A stretch of 64,000 nucleotides of DNA from Camelimonas fluminis (GTDB lineage Bacteria; Pseudomonadota; Alphaproteobacteria; Rhizobiales; Beijerinckiaceae). This document shows positions 10,055 through 19,267 of the stretch, one piece after another. The notes beneath the pieces were generated by a model that worked only from the letters and a program-made list of their open reading frames with translations, made no database searches and was not told the origin of the DNA. The stretch covers positions 73,961-137,960 of the forward strand of contig NZ_BNCG01000005.1 of the NCBI RefSeq assembly GCF_014656355.1. Reading direction: 5' to 3'. Made by a program: the position numbers and the translations under genes. Every line of letters begins with the position of its first letter. The stretch's first letter is position 1.

Positions 10055-10678
10055 TCAGGCCGGCAGGTCCGGGCGCTTCTCGAGAACCTGGTCGATCAGC
10101 CCGAATTCCTTCGCCTTGTCGGCGGTCATGAAATTGTCGCGCTCCAGCGCATTCTCGATCGCTTCCAGCGACTGGCCGGTGTGCGTGACGTAAATCTCGT
10201 TCAGGCGGCGCTTCAGCGCCTCGATCTCACGGGCGTGGATCAGGATATCCGTCGCCTGGCCCTGGAAGCCGCCGGAGGGCTGATGCACCATGATGCGGGC
10301 GTTCGGCAGCGCGAAGCGCTGGCCCTTCTCGCCCGCCGCCATCAGCAGGGAGCCCATGGAGGCGGCCTGGCCAACAACGAGGGTCGACACCGGGCAGCGG
10401 ATGAACTGCATGGTGTCATAGATCGACAGGCCGGACGTCACCACGCCGCCAGGAGAGTTGATGTAGAAGGAGATTTCCTTCTTGGGATTCTCGGCCTCGA
10501 GGAACAGCAGCTGCGCCACGATCAGCGAGGCGGAATAGTCCTCCACCGGGCCGGTCAGGAAGATGATCCGTTCGCGCAGCAGGCGCGAATAGATATCAAA
10601 CGCCCGCTCTCCCCGGTTGGACGTCTCGATAACCATCGGCACCAGCGTGTTGGCGTAAACGTCCAACGGATCTCTCAT
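10055..10678 (-). CDS. clpP: ATP-dependent Clp protease proteolytic subunit
   Basis: This is the tetradecameric serine peptidase that partners ClpX (and ClpA). The 207-residue sequence has the catalytic triad Ser107 (in GQAASMGS), His132 (in MVHQPSGG) and Asp181 (in LERDNFM). It begins [18 protein letters not shown], the typical alphaproteobacterial N-terminus, with GGAG eight bases before the ATG. The hydrophobic-groove and handle regions are intact. It is a standard active ClpP1, placed between tig and clpX in the order usual for this group. Confidence 0.98.
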   Translation of the reverse strand: MRDPLDVYANTLVPMVIETSNRGERAFDIYSRLLRERIIFLTGPVEDYSASLIVAQLLFLEAENPKKEISFYINSPGGVVTSGLSIYDTMQFIRCPVSTLVVGQAASMGSLLMAAGEKGQRFALPNARIMVHQPSGGFQGQATDILIHAREIEALKRRLNEIYVTHTGQSLEAIENALERDNFMTADKAKEFGLIDQVLEKRPDLPA

Positions 10679-11117
10679 GTCTCACACTCCAGGCGGCCGC
10701 GCGGCGGCGGTCATTATCGGGTGCATTTTCAGGCGGAGCGGACGCCGCGCGTAAAGAAAATGCCTCAGGGCAAGGCCGTGAGACGCCACTCCGCACCTGC
10801 TGGTCCGGGTTTTGCCCCATGGCGGCTCCGTCACCGCTTTCGCGAACGGAACTGCGCCAGACCAACCTGTCTGGCGTTAAAAACACGCTGGCCGGGAATC
10901 ACGCCCGCTCCGGCGCCAGAATCTGGATTGTGACTTTTCCTCGCCATTGTGGCGGAGGCAAGCCCTGTCGTCACTTTCATATGGTCGCCCGCAAAACCGC
11001 AGGATGGGAAAACTTTCCACGGCCTGCGGCGGGCGTTCCCAGCAGTTATGCGCTGGTCGCCGTCACCGCAAGACCCGATCGCGACCGGCCCGACAGCGGC
11101 CGGGCCGGCCCGGCAAC
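10679..11117. other. Spacer between tig and clpP
   Basis: About 440 bases hold the clpP promoter region and no supportable gene. I looked for a heat-shock promoter (CTTG-N17-CCCCAT type) on the minus strand and found no convincing pair of boxes. Confidence 0.5.
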
Positions 11118-11146
11118 AAAAAAGCGGCCAGGGAACCCCTGGCCGC
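11118..11146 (-). terminator. Rho-independent terminator of tig
   Basis: On the minus strand the arms GCGGCCAGGG and CCCTGGCCGC are followed by TTTTTTG. It lies 40 bases beyond the tig stop codon, so tig and clpP are separate transcription units. Confidence 0.92.
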
Positions 11147-11185
11147 CGCAACATCAGGGCGCGGCCACAGCCGCGCAACGGGAAA

Positions 11186-12547
11186 TCAGGCCTTGTCGCC
11201 GTCTTCCTCGTCTTCCTTGAAGAGCTCTTCCTTGCTGACGGTCTTGTCCACAACCTTGGCCTGACCCAGCAGATGATCGACCACCTTCTCCTCGAAGATC
11301 GGGGCGCGCAGCTCGGCCAGCGCCTGGGGGTTCTTCTGGTAGAAGTCCCACACCATCTTTTCCTGACCGGGGAACTGGCGGGCGCGATCGACGAGCGCGC
11401 GGGTCAGTTCGTCTTCGGTGATCTTGATCTCGGCCTTGTCGCCGATCTCCGCCAGCACCAGACCAAGACGCACGCGACGCTCGGCGATGCCCTTGTACTC
11501 TTCACGGGCGGCTTCTTCCGTGGTGCCTTCGTCTTCGAAGCTGCGGCTGGCCTGCGCCATTTCAGCGGTCACGCCCTGCCACACGCCGTCGAACTCCTGC
11601 TGGACCAGGGTCGGCGGCAGCTCGAAGCTGTACAGCTTGTCGAGCGCGTCGAGCAGCTTGCGCTTCACCTTGCGGCGCGACTGCGCCTGGAAGTCGACGC
11701 CAATGCGCTCACGCAGGGCGTTGCGCAGGGCTTCCAGGTCGTCCATGCCGAACGACTTGCCCAGTTCGTCATTGACCAGCGCTTCGCCGCCAGCTTCAAT
11801 CGAGATGACCTTGACGTCGAACTCAGCCGTCTTGCCGGCCAGATGCGCAGCCTGGTAGTCCTCGGGGAACGTCGCGGTGACGACCTTCTCGTCGCCGGCC
11901 TTGACGCCAACGAGCTGCTCTTCGAAGCCCGGAATGAACGAGCCGGAGCCGATTTCGACCGGCACGCCATCGCCCGAACCACCCGGGAAAGCCTCGCCGT
12001 CGATCTTGCCGACGAAGTTGATGGTGACGCGATCGCCATCCTGCGCAGCTTCGCCTTCGGCGCGAGCAGTGAAGGTGCGGTTCTGCTTCGCCATGCGGGT
12101 CAGCGCGTCGTCCAGCTCGGCGTCGGTCACCTCGGCGACCTCACGCTCCAGCTCGACGCCAGAAACATCAGCAATTTCAAAGGTCGGCAGAATTTCGAGC
12201 GCGACGGTGTAGGACAGGTCGGCCTTCGCGTCGATGACCGCGTCCACATCCTCGCGAGCTTCCGGCAGATTGACCTTCGGCTCCATGGCGAGACGCAGGT
12301 TGTTCTCGGAAACGATCTGCTGGTTGGCCTCGTTGACGGCGTTCTGCACGATGTCAACCATGACCTGGCGACCGTAGGTGCGACGCATGTGCGTCATCGG
12401 CACCTTGCCCGGACGGAAGCCGTTGATGCGGACCTTGTCCTTCAGCTCGTTCAGCTCGTTGACAAGCCGGGTTTCGAGCTCGGAAGCGGGCACGACCACC
12501 TTGAATTCGCGCTTCAGTCCTTCGGAGTTGGTTTGGGTCGCCTGCAT
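11186..12547 (-). CDS. tig: Trigger factor (ribosome-associated chaperone and peptidyl-prolyl isomerase)
   Basis: This protein binds the ribosome near the tunnel exit and folds nascent chains. Its 453 residues show the ribosome-binding N-terminal domain with the signature INGFRPGKVPMTHMRRTYG (about 42-60), a central FKBP-type isomerase domain (about 160-250, DGDRVTINFVGKIDGEAFPGG and FIPGFEEQLVGVKAGDEK), and a long helical SurA-like C-terminal domain. The acidic tail (KEDEEDGDKA) is also typical. It lies 63 bases downstream of tRNA-Leu on the same strand and has its own terminator. Length and domain order are normal. Confidence 0.98.
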   Translation of the reverse strand: MQATQTNSEGLKREFKVVVPASELETRLVNELNELKDKVRINGFRPGKVPMTHMRRTYGRQVMVDIVQNAVNEANQQIVSENNLRLAMEPKVNLPEAREDVDAVIDAKADLSYTVALEILPTFEIADVSGVELEREVAEVTDAELDDALTRMAKQNRTFTARAEGEAAQDGDRVTINFVGKIDGEAFPGGSGDGVPVEIGSGSFIPGFEEQLVGVKAGDEKVVTATFPEDYQAAHLAGKTAEFDVKVISIEAGGEALVNDELGKSFGMDDLEALRNALRERIGVDFQAQSRRKVKRKLLDALDKLYSFELPPTLVQQEFDGVWQGVTAEMAQASRSFEDEGTTEEAAREEYKGIAERRVRLGLVLAEIGDKAEIKITEDELTRALVDRARQFPGQEKMVWDFYQKNPQALAELRAPIFEEKVVDHLLGQAKVVDKTVSKEELFKEDEEDGDKA

Positions 12548-12610
12548 GTTGAAACTCTGCTGTCCTGTCGCCCGTGAATCGGATTCCGGCCTGTTGGGTT
12601 ATAAAGCGCA

Positions 12611-12695
<85 letters not shown>

Positions 12696-12933
12696 CCGCG
12701 ACACGCCATGAAAGGCCGCCCTCTCAGGCCGAGGTCGCGGCTCTATATCACGCGTTGCGGATAACGCACCAAAAAAATACCCTGCCGCCGGGCTGCGGAC
12801 AGCCTGACGCCGGATGCCCCGATCTCTAATCCACATAAAGCGTCCTGTGAACCACTCCGCGTTCTGCAACCCGCCCTTTTTTGAGATTATGCGTTTGTTT
12901 CGCGTTTCCGAACCAGCACAGGCAGGCCGCAGG

Positions 12934-14376
12934 ATGTCCAACGCTTTCTCCCCACGCCTTCAGACGCCAGGCCGCCGGCAGTTTTGCGCGGGATTCGCGG
13001 CGACGCTCCTGGTGCTCCCCGGCCTCGCATCGTCAGCCAGCGCCCAGGAAGGGGAAAAGGCGCAGGCGACGGCAAACGCGGGGATCCGCCTGCACGCCGC
13101 CCCAGGCAAGCTGCGACTGAAACCGGAACCGGCGTCGGGGACGGCGACTCTTGCCTTCAATGGCCAGATTCCTGGCCCGCTAATGCGGGTGCGCCAGGGC
13201 GAGACTCTCTCCCTTGAACTGTCGAACGGTCTGGATGATCTGCTGTCATTGCACTGGCAAGGCGCAGGCGCGCCCAACGCCCTCGACGGCGTCGCCGGCC
13301 TCACCGGCCCCGCCATCGCGCCTGGAGAAACACGGCGTCTCAGCTTCACGACGCGCCACGCCGGCCTGTCCTGGTATCGGCCCATGCGCATCGGCGCTGT
13401 CGGCCGCCAGACCGGGAGCGGCCTTTACGGCGCGGTGATTGTAGATGAAACCGAGCCGCCAACGGTCGCGAAAGACATTCTGCTGGTGCTTGATGACTGG
13501 GCGCTGACCAATGACGCCCAACTCCGGCCGGATTTCGACACGGTCGCCGCTCGCGCCGGCGCCGGGCGCCTTGGCAACTGGCTGACGCTGAATTCCGCCG
13601 CCCCACCCGGGCGCGTCAGCGTCGCGCCGGGCTCGCGCCTGCGATTGCGTCTGCTGAACGCCGCCAACGCGCGCACGTTCGCCCTGCAGTTTAACGGCCT
13701 CCACGTGCAAGTCATTGGCGTCGATGGCCGCCCTTCGGCCCTGTTCACGCCGGCCCGCGACAGCCTGACCCTGCTTCCAGGCGGGCGCTACGACCTGATC
13801 GTCGCGGCGCCGGCGCAGGCGGGCGCTGAAGGCGCGCTGCAAGCGCGGTTTGGCGATGCGGGCGCGCCATTGCTGGTCGTGACGGCGACAGACGCGCCGC
13901 CGGCAATGGCCGCGGGGCCCGTCGCCGCCTTGCCCGCCGCTGGTTTGCCAGAGGCGATCCGGCTGCAGGATTCAATCCGCGCCGCCCTGGTCATGGCCGG
14001 GGGAGCCTCGCCTGGCGCGCCAGAAACCGCCGCGCGCTTCACGGACCCGGCGCGCATCTGGACCATCAACGGCGTCTCCTGGCCCGAGGCCGTGAAAAAG
14101 CCGGCGTTCAGCGTTCGCTCGGGCCGTCCGGTGACGCTTGAGCTGAAGAATACGACGCCCTGGATGCAGACGCTGCACATTCACGGGCACCACGTGCGGC
14201 GGCTGCACAACCTGGATGATGGCTGGGAGCCCTACTGGCTCGACGTCATCGCCGTTCCCGCGAACCACACGTCGCGCGTGGCCTTTGTCGCTGGCGAAGC
14301 CGGCAAATGGCTCATCGGCTCATCCATCGCCGAGCGGCTTGATGGCGGCATGGCGACCTGGTTCGAGGTAACCTGA
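12934..14376 (+). CDS. Tat-exported multicopper-oxidase-fold protein lacking most copper ligands
   Basis: The 480-residue protein has an N-terminal twin-arginine signal (R14-R15 in GRRQFCAGF, hydrophobic stretch, cleavage probably after ASSASA) and three cupredoxin domains recognisable from family landmarks (PNALDGVAGLTGPAIAPGE, GLYGAVIVDE, TINGVSWPE). The copper motifs are eroded. The usual HWHG reads HWQG (107-110). WYHPH reads WYRPM (147-151). The HPxHLHGH motif keeps only H415-I-H417-G-H419 and has Gln in place of the type 1 His. The terminal HCHxxxH motif reads GSSIAER (462-468), so the type 1 Cys is gone. Classical laccase or cuprous-oxidase chemistry is therefore not expected. SufI/FtsP is a known family member without copper, and a structural role is the nearest precedent. 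The start is uncertain: upstream in-frame ATGs exist, but this one places the Tat motif normally. Confidence 0.8.
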   Translation: MSNAFSPRLQTPGRRQFCAGFAATLLVLPGLASSASAQEGEKAQATANAGIRLHAAPGKLRLKPEPASGTATLAFNGQIPGPLMRVRQGETLSLELSNGLDDLLSLHWQGAGAPNALDGVAGLTGPAIAPGETRRLSFTTRHAGLSWYRPMRIGAVGRQTGSGLYGAVIVDETEPPTVAKDILLVLDDWALTNDAQLRPDFDTVAARAGAGRLGNWLTLNSAAPPGRVSVAPGSRLRLRLLNAANARTFALQFNGLHVQVIGVDGRPSALFTPARDSLTLLPGGRYDLIVAAPAQAGAEGALQARFGDAGAPLLVVTATDAPPAMAAGPVAALPAAGLPEAIRLQDSIRAALVMAGGASPGAPETAARFTDPARIWTINGVSWPEAVKKPAFSVRSGRPVTLELKNTTPWMQTLHIHGHHVRRLHNLDDGWEPYWLDVIAVPANHTSRVAFVAGEAGKWLIGSSIAERLDGGMATWFEVT

Positions 14377-14427
14377 CCGCCTCCCCCAATCGGGCGCGCC
14401 CGCAAGATTCCGGCGCGCACGCAAGAA

Positions 14428-14454
14428 AAAAGGCCAGCGCGCGGCCAGCCTTTT
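14428..14454. terminator. Probable bidirectional terminator
   Basis: A stem of AAAAGGC with GCCTTTT encloses a GC-rich interior. A-run and T-run flank it, so it could end the multicopper-oxidase-like gene (plus) and the small secreted protein gene (minus). Confidence 0.6.
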
Positions 14455-14536
14455 CGAAGAAGCATCGTTCCGGGGACCTCCTTGCCAGCGCTGCTTCGCG
14501 CAAAGGCCGCCCCATAAATTCTGTCCGGAGAGCGTC

Positions 14537-14869
14537 TCAGAAGCCGCCGCCGACCCCCATGCCGCCGGTGCTGTTCATCATCGGCCGCACGCCGGAACCG
14601 AAGTTGCGCACTTCCCGGCCCACGCCGGTCATGTCGATATCGTCCCGCTCGATCTTGCGCATGGGAGCGTTGAGCCCACCTGTGGCGCCCGTGGACCGGC
14701 TGGCGGCCTTTGCGCCGCCCCTGGCCTTTGGCGAGGGTTTGACATCAGCCGGCGCCTCCCAGTCGGGAGTGGCTGGGACCTGCTGCGCGAATGCGACCGG
14801 CGCGATCGCCAGCACGCCAACCGCAGCGGTCACAGCGGACAGCCGGCGAACATACATGGGAATAGACAT
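14537..14869 (-). CDS. Small secreted protein of unknown function
   Basis: I do not recognise this 110-residue protein. It starts MSIPMYVRRLSAV and has a clear Sec signal peptide with likely cleavage after APVAFA. The mature part is short, rich in Pro, Lys and Gly, and ends in a Gly/Met-rich tail (SGVRPMMNSTGGMGVGGGF). The middle is charged (APMRKIERDDIDMTGVGREVRN). No enzymatic motif or cysteine is visible. The ATG at 14869 has CAGGAG six bases upstream, which strongly supports a real gene. It lies tail to tail with the copper-oxidase-like gene. A periplasmic location is inferred. Confidence 0.7.
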   Translation of the reverse strand: MSIPMYVRRLSAVTAAVGVLAIAPVAFAQQVPATPDWEAPADVKPSPKARGGAKAASRSTGATGGLNAPMRKIERDDIDMTGVGREVRNFGSGVRPMMNSTGGMGVGGGF

Positions 14870-15193
14870 ATCCAGCTCCTGAACTCCGCGCCGCCCGCAA
14901 GGCGCCATCCTGAATGGCTGCGGACTAACGAACGCCAGACTTTACCGGCGCGCCAGCACGGCCGGCGGAACTCAACCGCCGCGTTCAACCCAATCAACGT
15001 GAAGCCAGAATAACGCGAAAACTGCGCTCACGACCAGCCCGGCTGTCGCTTCCTGGCGTCATGCAGCCGGCGCAACGCTGGAGGCGGCCGGCGCAATTGC
15101 CCGCGAAATCGCTGGCGCGCGCCCATTTCCCGACATCGCGGCGCCCGCTGCACGCGCGCGAACTTCAATGTGCGCAAACGCACATCCCGCCTT

Positions 15194-16726
15194 TTACGCC
15201 AGGGGCTCCTGTTGCAGCAGCCGCCGCAAGACGGCTGGAACCTGCTCCGGCAGATCCTCGGAAATCAGTCCCGGCCCGAATGTCCGCGCCGCAGCGCCAT
15301 GAATCCAGACCGCCGCCGCGGCAGCCTCGAAACCCGGCATCCCCTGGGCCAGCAAACCACCCACCAGCCCGGAGAGCACATCGCCAGAGCCGGCGGTGCC
15401 AAGCCAGGGCGGCGCGTTGTCGTTGATGGCCACCCGCCCATCCGGCGCGGCGATCACCGTATCGGCCCCCTTGAGCACGACAATGGCGCCGGCCAGGCGC
15501 GCCGCGGCCAGAGCCCGCTCATATTTCGCGCCAGCGTCCATCACCCCCGCCACCTTGCCGAACAACCGGGCGAATTCGCCATCGTGCGGCGTCATCACCA
15601 CCGGCGCGCCGCCGCCCGCCACGATGAGCGCCGCCATCCGCTCTGGCGCGCCAGCGAAACTGCTGATGGCGTCAGCGTCGATCACCAGCGCCCGCCCGCG
15701 CAGTATCGCCTCCTCCACCCGCGCCGCCAGTTCCGGCCCCACGCCGCCGGCAGGGCCAAGGATCACCGCATTGAACCGGACGTCGTCCAGCAGCCGGGCG
15801 AAATCGCCGGCGCCTTCCGCCTCGCGGATCATCACGGCGGTGAGATGCGCCGCGTGCACCCGGCATGCATCGGGCCCGGCCGCGATTGTCGCCAGCCCGG
15901 CGCCGACGCGCAGGGCGCTGCGGGCGGCGAGCCGGATGGCGCCCGTCGACAGCGGTCCGCCGGACCCGCACAGCACATGGCCGCGCCGGTACTTGTGCGC
16001 CTCCAGCGATGGCGCCGGAAAGCGCGTCAGCCAGAGATCGGGTGAATTGTAAAACATTCCCCGGCCAACGCTGGCGATGGTCCCGGGCGCAATGCCAATA
16101 TCGATGCAGGTCACCGCTCCGCACAGCGCCCGGCCCGGCAATAACAGATGCCCCGGCTTGCGGGCGGCGAACGTCACGGTGGCGGTCGCACTGACGCTTG
16201 CCCCCATCGCCGCCCCCAGGACCTGGCCGCTGTCGGCGCTGAGCCCGCTTGGAACGTCAACGGCAAGAACCGGGAGGGCGGCGGCGTTGATGCGCTGCGC
16301 CAGATCGAGCGCCACGCCCTCCAGCGGCCGGTTGAGGCCAGCGCCGAACAACGCGTCGATCACCAGCCCGTAGCTGGCGAGGTCAACGTCAACGGCAACA
16401 GCCGCGCCATGCGCATGGGCCCAGTCGGCCGCCGCCTGGCCAGCGTCGGCGGTGGTCGCCGGCCCCAGCGGGGCCATCACGTCGACGTCGCGCCCCTCCG
16501 CCTGCAACAGCCGCGCCGCCACATAGCCGTCGCCGCCATTGTTGCCAGCGCCGCAGATCACCAGAATCCGGGCCCCGGGCGCAGCCATGCGCCGCGCCGC
16601 CGCCGCGACGCCGCGTCCAGCCCGAAGCATCAGCTCGTATCCCGGAACGCCGCTGGCGATGGTGATCCTGTCAGCTTCCGCCATCCACGACGCCCGCAGC
16701 AGATACTCCCCTGACTGGCCCGCCAT
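15194..16726 (-). CDS. nnr: Bifunctional NAD(P)H-hydrate epimerase / ADP-dependent NAD(P)H-hydrate dehydratase
   Basis: This enzyme repairs hydrated NADH and NADPH, which form spontaneously or through glyceraldehyde-3-phosphate dehydrogenase. The N-terminal domain (about 1-220) is a YjeF-type epimerase with the signature GAGNNGGDGYVAARLL. The C-terminal domain (about 230-500) is a ribokinase-like dehydratase with PVVMTPHDGEFARLF and the nucleotide-binding NDNAPPWLGTAGSGDVLSG. The length of 510 residues is normal for the fused enzyme. AGGAGG lies five bases before the ATG. It is transcribed away from glnB; in many Rhizobiales this gene also neighbours glnB-glnA. No terminator is evident. Confidence 0.95.
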   Translation of the reverse strand: MAGQSGEYLLRASWMAEADRITIASGVPGYELMLRAGRGVAAAARRMAAPGARILVICGAGNNGGDGYVAARLLQAEGRDVDVMAPLGPATTADAGQAAADWAHAHGAAVAVDVDLASYGLVIDALFGAGLNRPLEGVALDLAQRINAAALPVLAVDVPSGLSADSGQVLGAAMGASVSATATVTFAARKPGHLLLPGRALCGAVTCIDIGIAPGTIASVGRGMFYNSPDLWLTRFPAPSLEAHKYRRGHVLCGSGGPLSTGAIRLAARSALRVGAGLATIAAGPDACRVHAAHLTAVMIREAEGAGDFARLLDDVRFNAVILGPAGGVGPELAARVEEAILRGRALVIDADAISSFAGAPERMAALIVAGGGAPVVMTPHDGEFARLFGKVAGVMDAGAKYERALAAARLAGAIVVLKGADTVIAAPDGRVAINDNAPPWLGTAGSGDVLSGLVGGLLAQGMPGFEAAAAAVWIHGAAARTFGPGLISEDLPEQVPAVLRRLLQQEPLA

Positions 16727-17434
<708 letters not shown>

Positions 17435-17536
17435 CCCAGATTTTTGCCCGTCGCCGGGCGGCGGCGGGCTTCAACATTGTATCGCGCGGACCACGGAGCG
17501 GGTCTGTCGCCCCAGTTGCAGGATAGGGGACTCATG

Positions 17537-18949
17537 ATGACGAAGAGCGCTCAGGACGTGCTCAAGACCATCAAGGAAGAGGACATCAAGTATGTCGACT
17601 TCCGCTTTACGGATCCGCGCGGCAAGTGGCAGCACGTGACTTTCGACGTGTCGATGGTCGACGAGGACATGTTCGCCGACGGCACCATGTTCGACGGCTC
17701 CTCGATCGCTGGCTGGAAGGCCATCAATGAGTCGGACATGGTGCTGATGCCGGATCCGTCGACGGCCCAGCTCGATCCCTTCTTCGCCGCCCCGACCCTG
17801 TCGATCGTCTGCGACGTGCTTGAGCCCGGCACCGGCGAATCCTACAGCCGCGACCCGCGCGGCATCGCCCGCAAGGCCGAGGCGTTCCTCGCCTCCACCG
17901 GCATTGGCGACACCGTGTTCATCGGTCCCGAAGCCGAATTCTTCGTCTTCGACGACGTCCGCTTCAAGGCTGACCCGTACAACACCGGCTTCAAGCTCGA
18001 CTCCGCGGAACTGCCGACCAACGGCGACCGGGAGTATGAAGGCGGCAACATGGGCCACCGCATTCCCACCAAGGGCGGTTACTTCCCCGTGCCGCCGCTG
18101 GACAGCTGCCAGGACATGCGCGGCGAAATGCTCGCCGCCATGCAGTCGATGGGCGTCACCGTCGAGAAGCATCACCACGAGGTCGCCTCGGCCCAGCACG
18201 AACTTGGCACCAAGTTCAACACGCTGACCCAGACCGGCGACGAGATGCAGATCTACAAGTACTGCATCCACAATGTGGCCAACAGCTACGGCAAGACCGC
18301 GACCTTCATGCCGAAGCCGGTGTTCGGCGACAACGGCTCGGGCATGCACGTCCACCTGTCGATCTGGAAGGACGGCAAGCCGGTGTTCTCCGGCAACAAA
18401 TACGCCGACCTCAGCCAGGAATGCCTGTGGTTCATTGGCGGCATCATCAAGCACGCCAAGGCCCTGAACGCCTTCACCAATCCGTCGACCAACTCCTACA
18501 AGCGCCTGGTCCCTGGCTATGAAGCGCCGGTGCTGCTGGCTTACTCGGCCCGCAACCGTTCGGCTTCCTGCCGTATTCCGTGGACGAACAACCCGAAGGC
18601 CAAGCGCGTCGAGGTTCGCTTCCCTGACCCGACCGCCAACCCCTATCTGGCGTTCTCGGCCCTGTTGATGGCCGGCCTCGACGGCATCATCAACAAGATC
18701 GATCCTGGCCCGGCGATGGACAAGGACCTCTACGACCTGCCGCCGCGCGAACTGAAAAAAATCCCGACCGTCTGCGGCTCGCTGCGCGAGGCCCTCGACT
18801 CCCTGCGCAAGGACAACGCCTTCCTCAAGGCTGGCGATGTCTTCACCCAGGACTTCATCGACAGCTTCATCGAGTTGAAGATGGCCGAGGTGATGCGTTT
18901 CGAAATGACCCCGCATCCGGTCGAGTTCGAGATGTACTACTCCTGCTGA
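17537..18949 (+). CDS. glnA: Glutamine synthetase, type I
   Basis: This dodecameric enzyme makes glutamine from glutamate, ammonia and ATP. The protein has 470 residues from the second of two tandem ATGs (17534 is the other candidate; GGGGA precedes both). Family signatures are FDGSSIAGW near residue 50, [13 protein letters not shown] and the ATP-binding KPTNP-type region seen here as [19 protein letters not shown]. The adenylylation site is Tyr399 within [11 protein letters not shown], so activity should be controlled by GlnE through GlnB. A strong terminator follows. Type I length and the adenylylation loop exclude GSII and GSIII. Confidence 0.98.
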   Translation: MTKSAQDVLKTIKEEDIKYVDFRFTDPRGKWQHVTFDVSMVDEDMFADGTMFDGSSIAGWKAINESDMVLMPDPSTAQLDPFFAAPTLSIVCDVLEPGTGESYSRDPRGIARKAEAFLASTGIGDTVFIGPEAEFFVFDDVRFKADPYNTGFKLDSAELPTNGDREYEGGNMGHRIPTKGGYFPVPPLDSCQDMRGEMLAAMQSMGVTVEKHHHEVASAQHELGTKFNTLTQTGDEMQIYKYCIHNVANSYGKTATFMPKPVFGDNGSGMHVHLSIWKDGKPVFSGNKYADLSQECLWFIGGIIKHAKALNAFTNPSTNSYKRLVPGYEAPVLLAYSARNRSASCRIPWTNNPKAKRVEVRFPDPTANPYLAFSALLMAGLDGIINKIDPGPAMDKDLYDLPPRELKKIPTVCGSLREALDSLRKDNAFLKAGDVFTQDFIDSFIELKMAEVMRFEMTPHPVEFEMYYSC

Positions 18950-18970
18950 TCCCGAAGGGTGACGCGAACG

Positions 18971-19005
18971 GAAAGGCCGGGCCCGCCCCGGCCTTTCTGC
19001 TTTTT
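18971..19005 (+). terminator. Rho-independent terminator of glnBA
   Basis: Ten-base arms GAAAGGCCGG and CCGGCCTTTC are followed by TGCTTTTT, 21 bases beyond the glnA stop codon. Confidence 0.9.
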
Positions 19006-19267
19006 GGAGGCCCTGGCGTCGCCTGGCGCGACATCCGCGTTTTGGCCCGGACCGCCAGCCGTGCTATGTTTTATTGGGTCCGGCGCTCCAGCCGGAACGC
19101 GATTTCCATCATGTCATCGCTTTGGACCAGGCTTTGAATTCAGGCCAGGGACCGGGTTTGCGTCAGGGTCCCGGTGAGCTTCGGCGGAAGCCAGTCATCG
19201 CGGCTTTCACCATCTGGTGAAAAGCTGGCATATTCTTATGAGAACGAATCGGGATCAGATCAGATAT
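19006..19267. other. Spacer upstream of parE
   Basis: Together with the glnA terminator this spacer is about 320 bases. Apart from a weak six-base inverted repeat (GGGACC with GGTCCC near 19148-19172) nothing is visible. The parE promoter is presumed to lie here. Confidence 0.4.

Noticed and set aside
12934-14376. Annotation as an active copper oxidase or laccase
   Set aside because: The HCH and other His motifs that bind copper are replaced by non-ligand residues.
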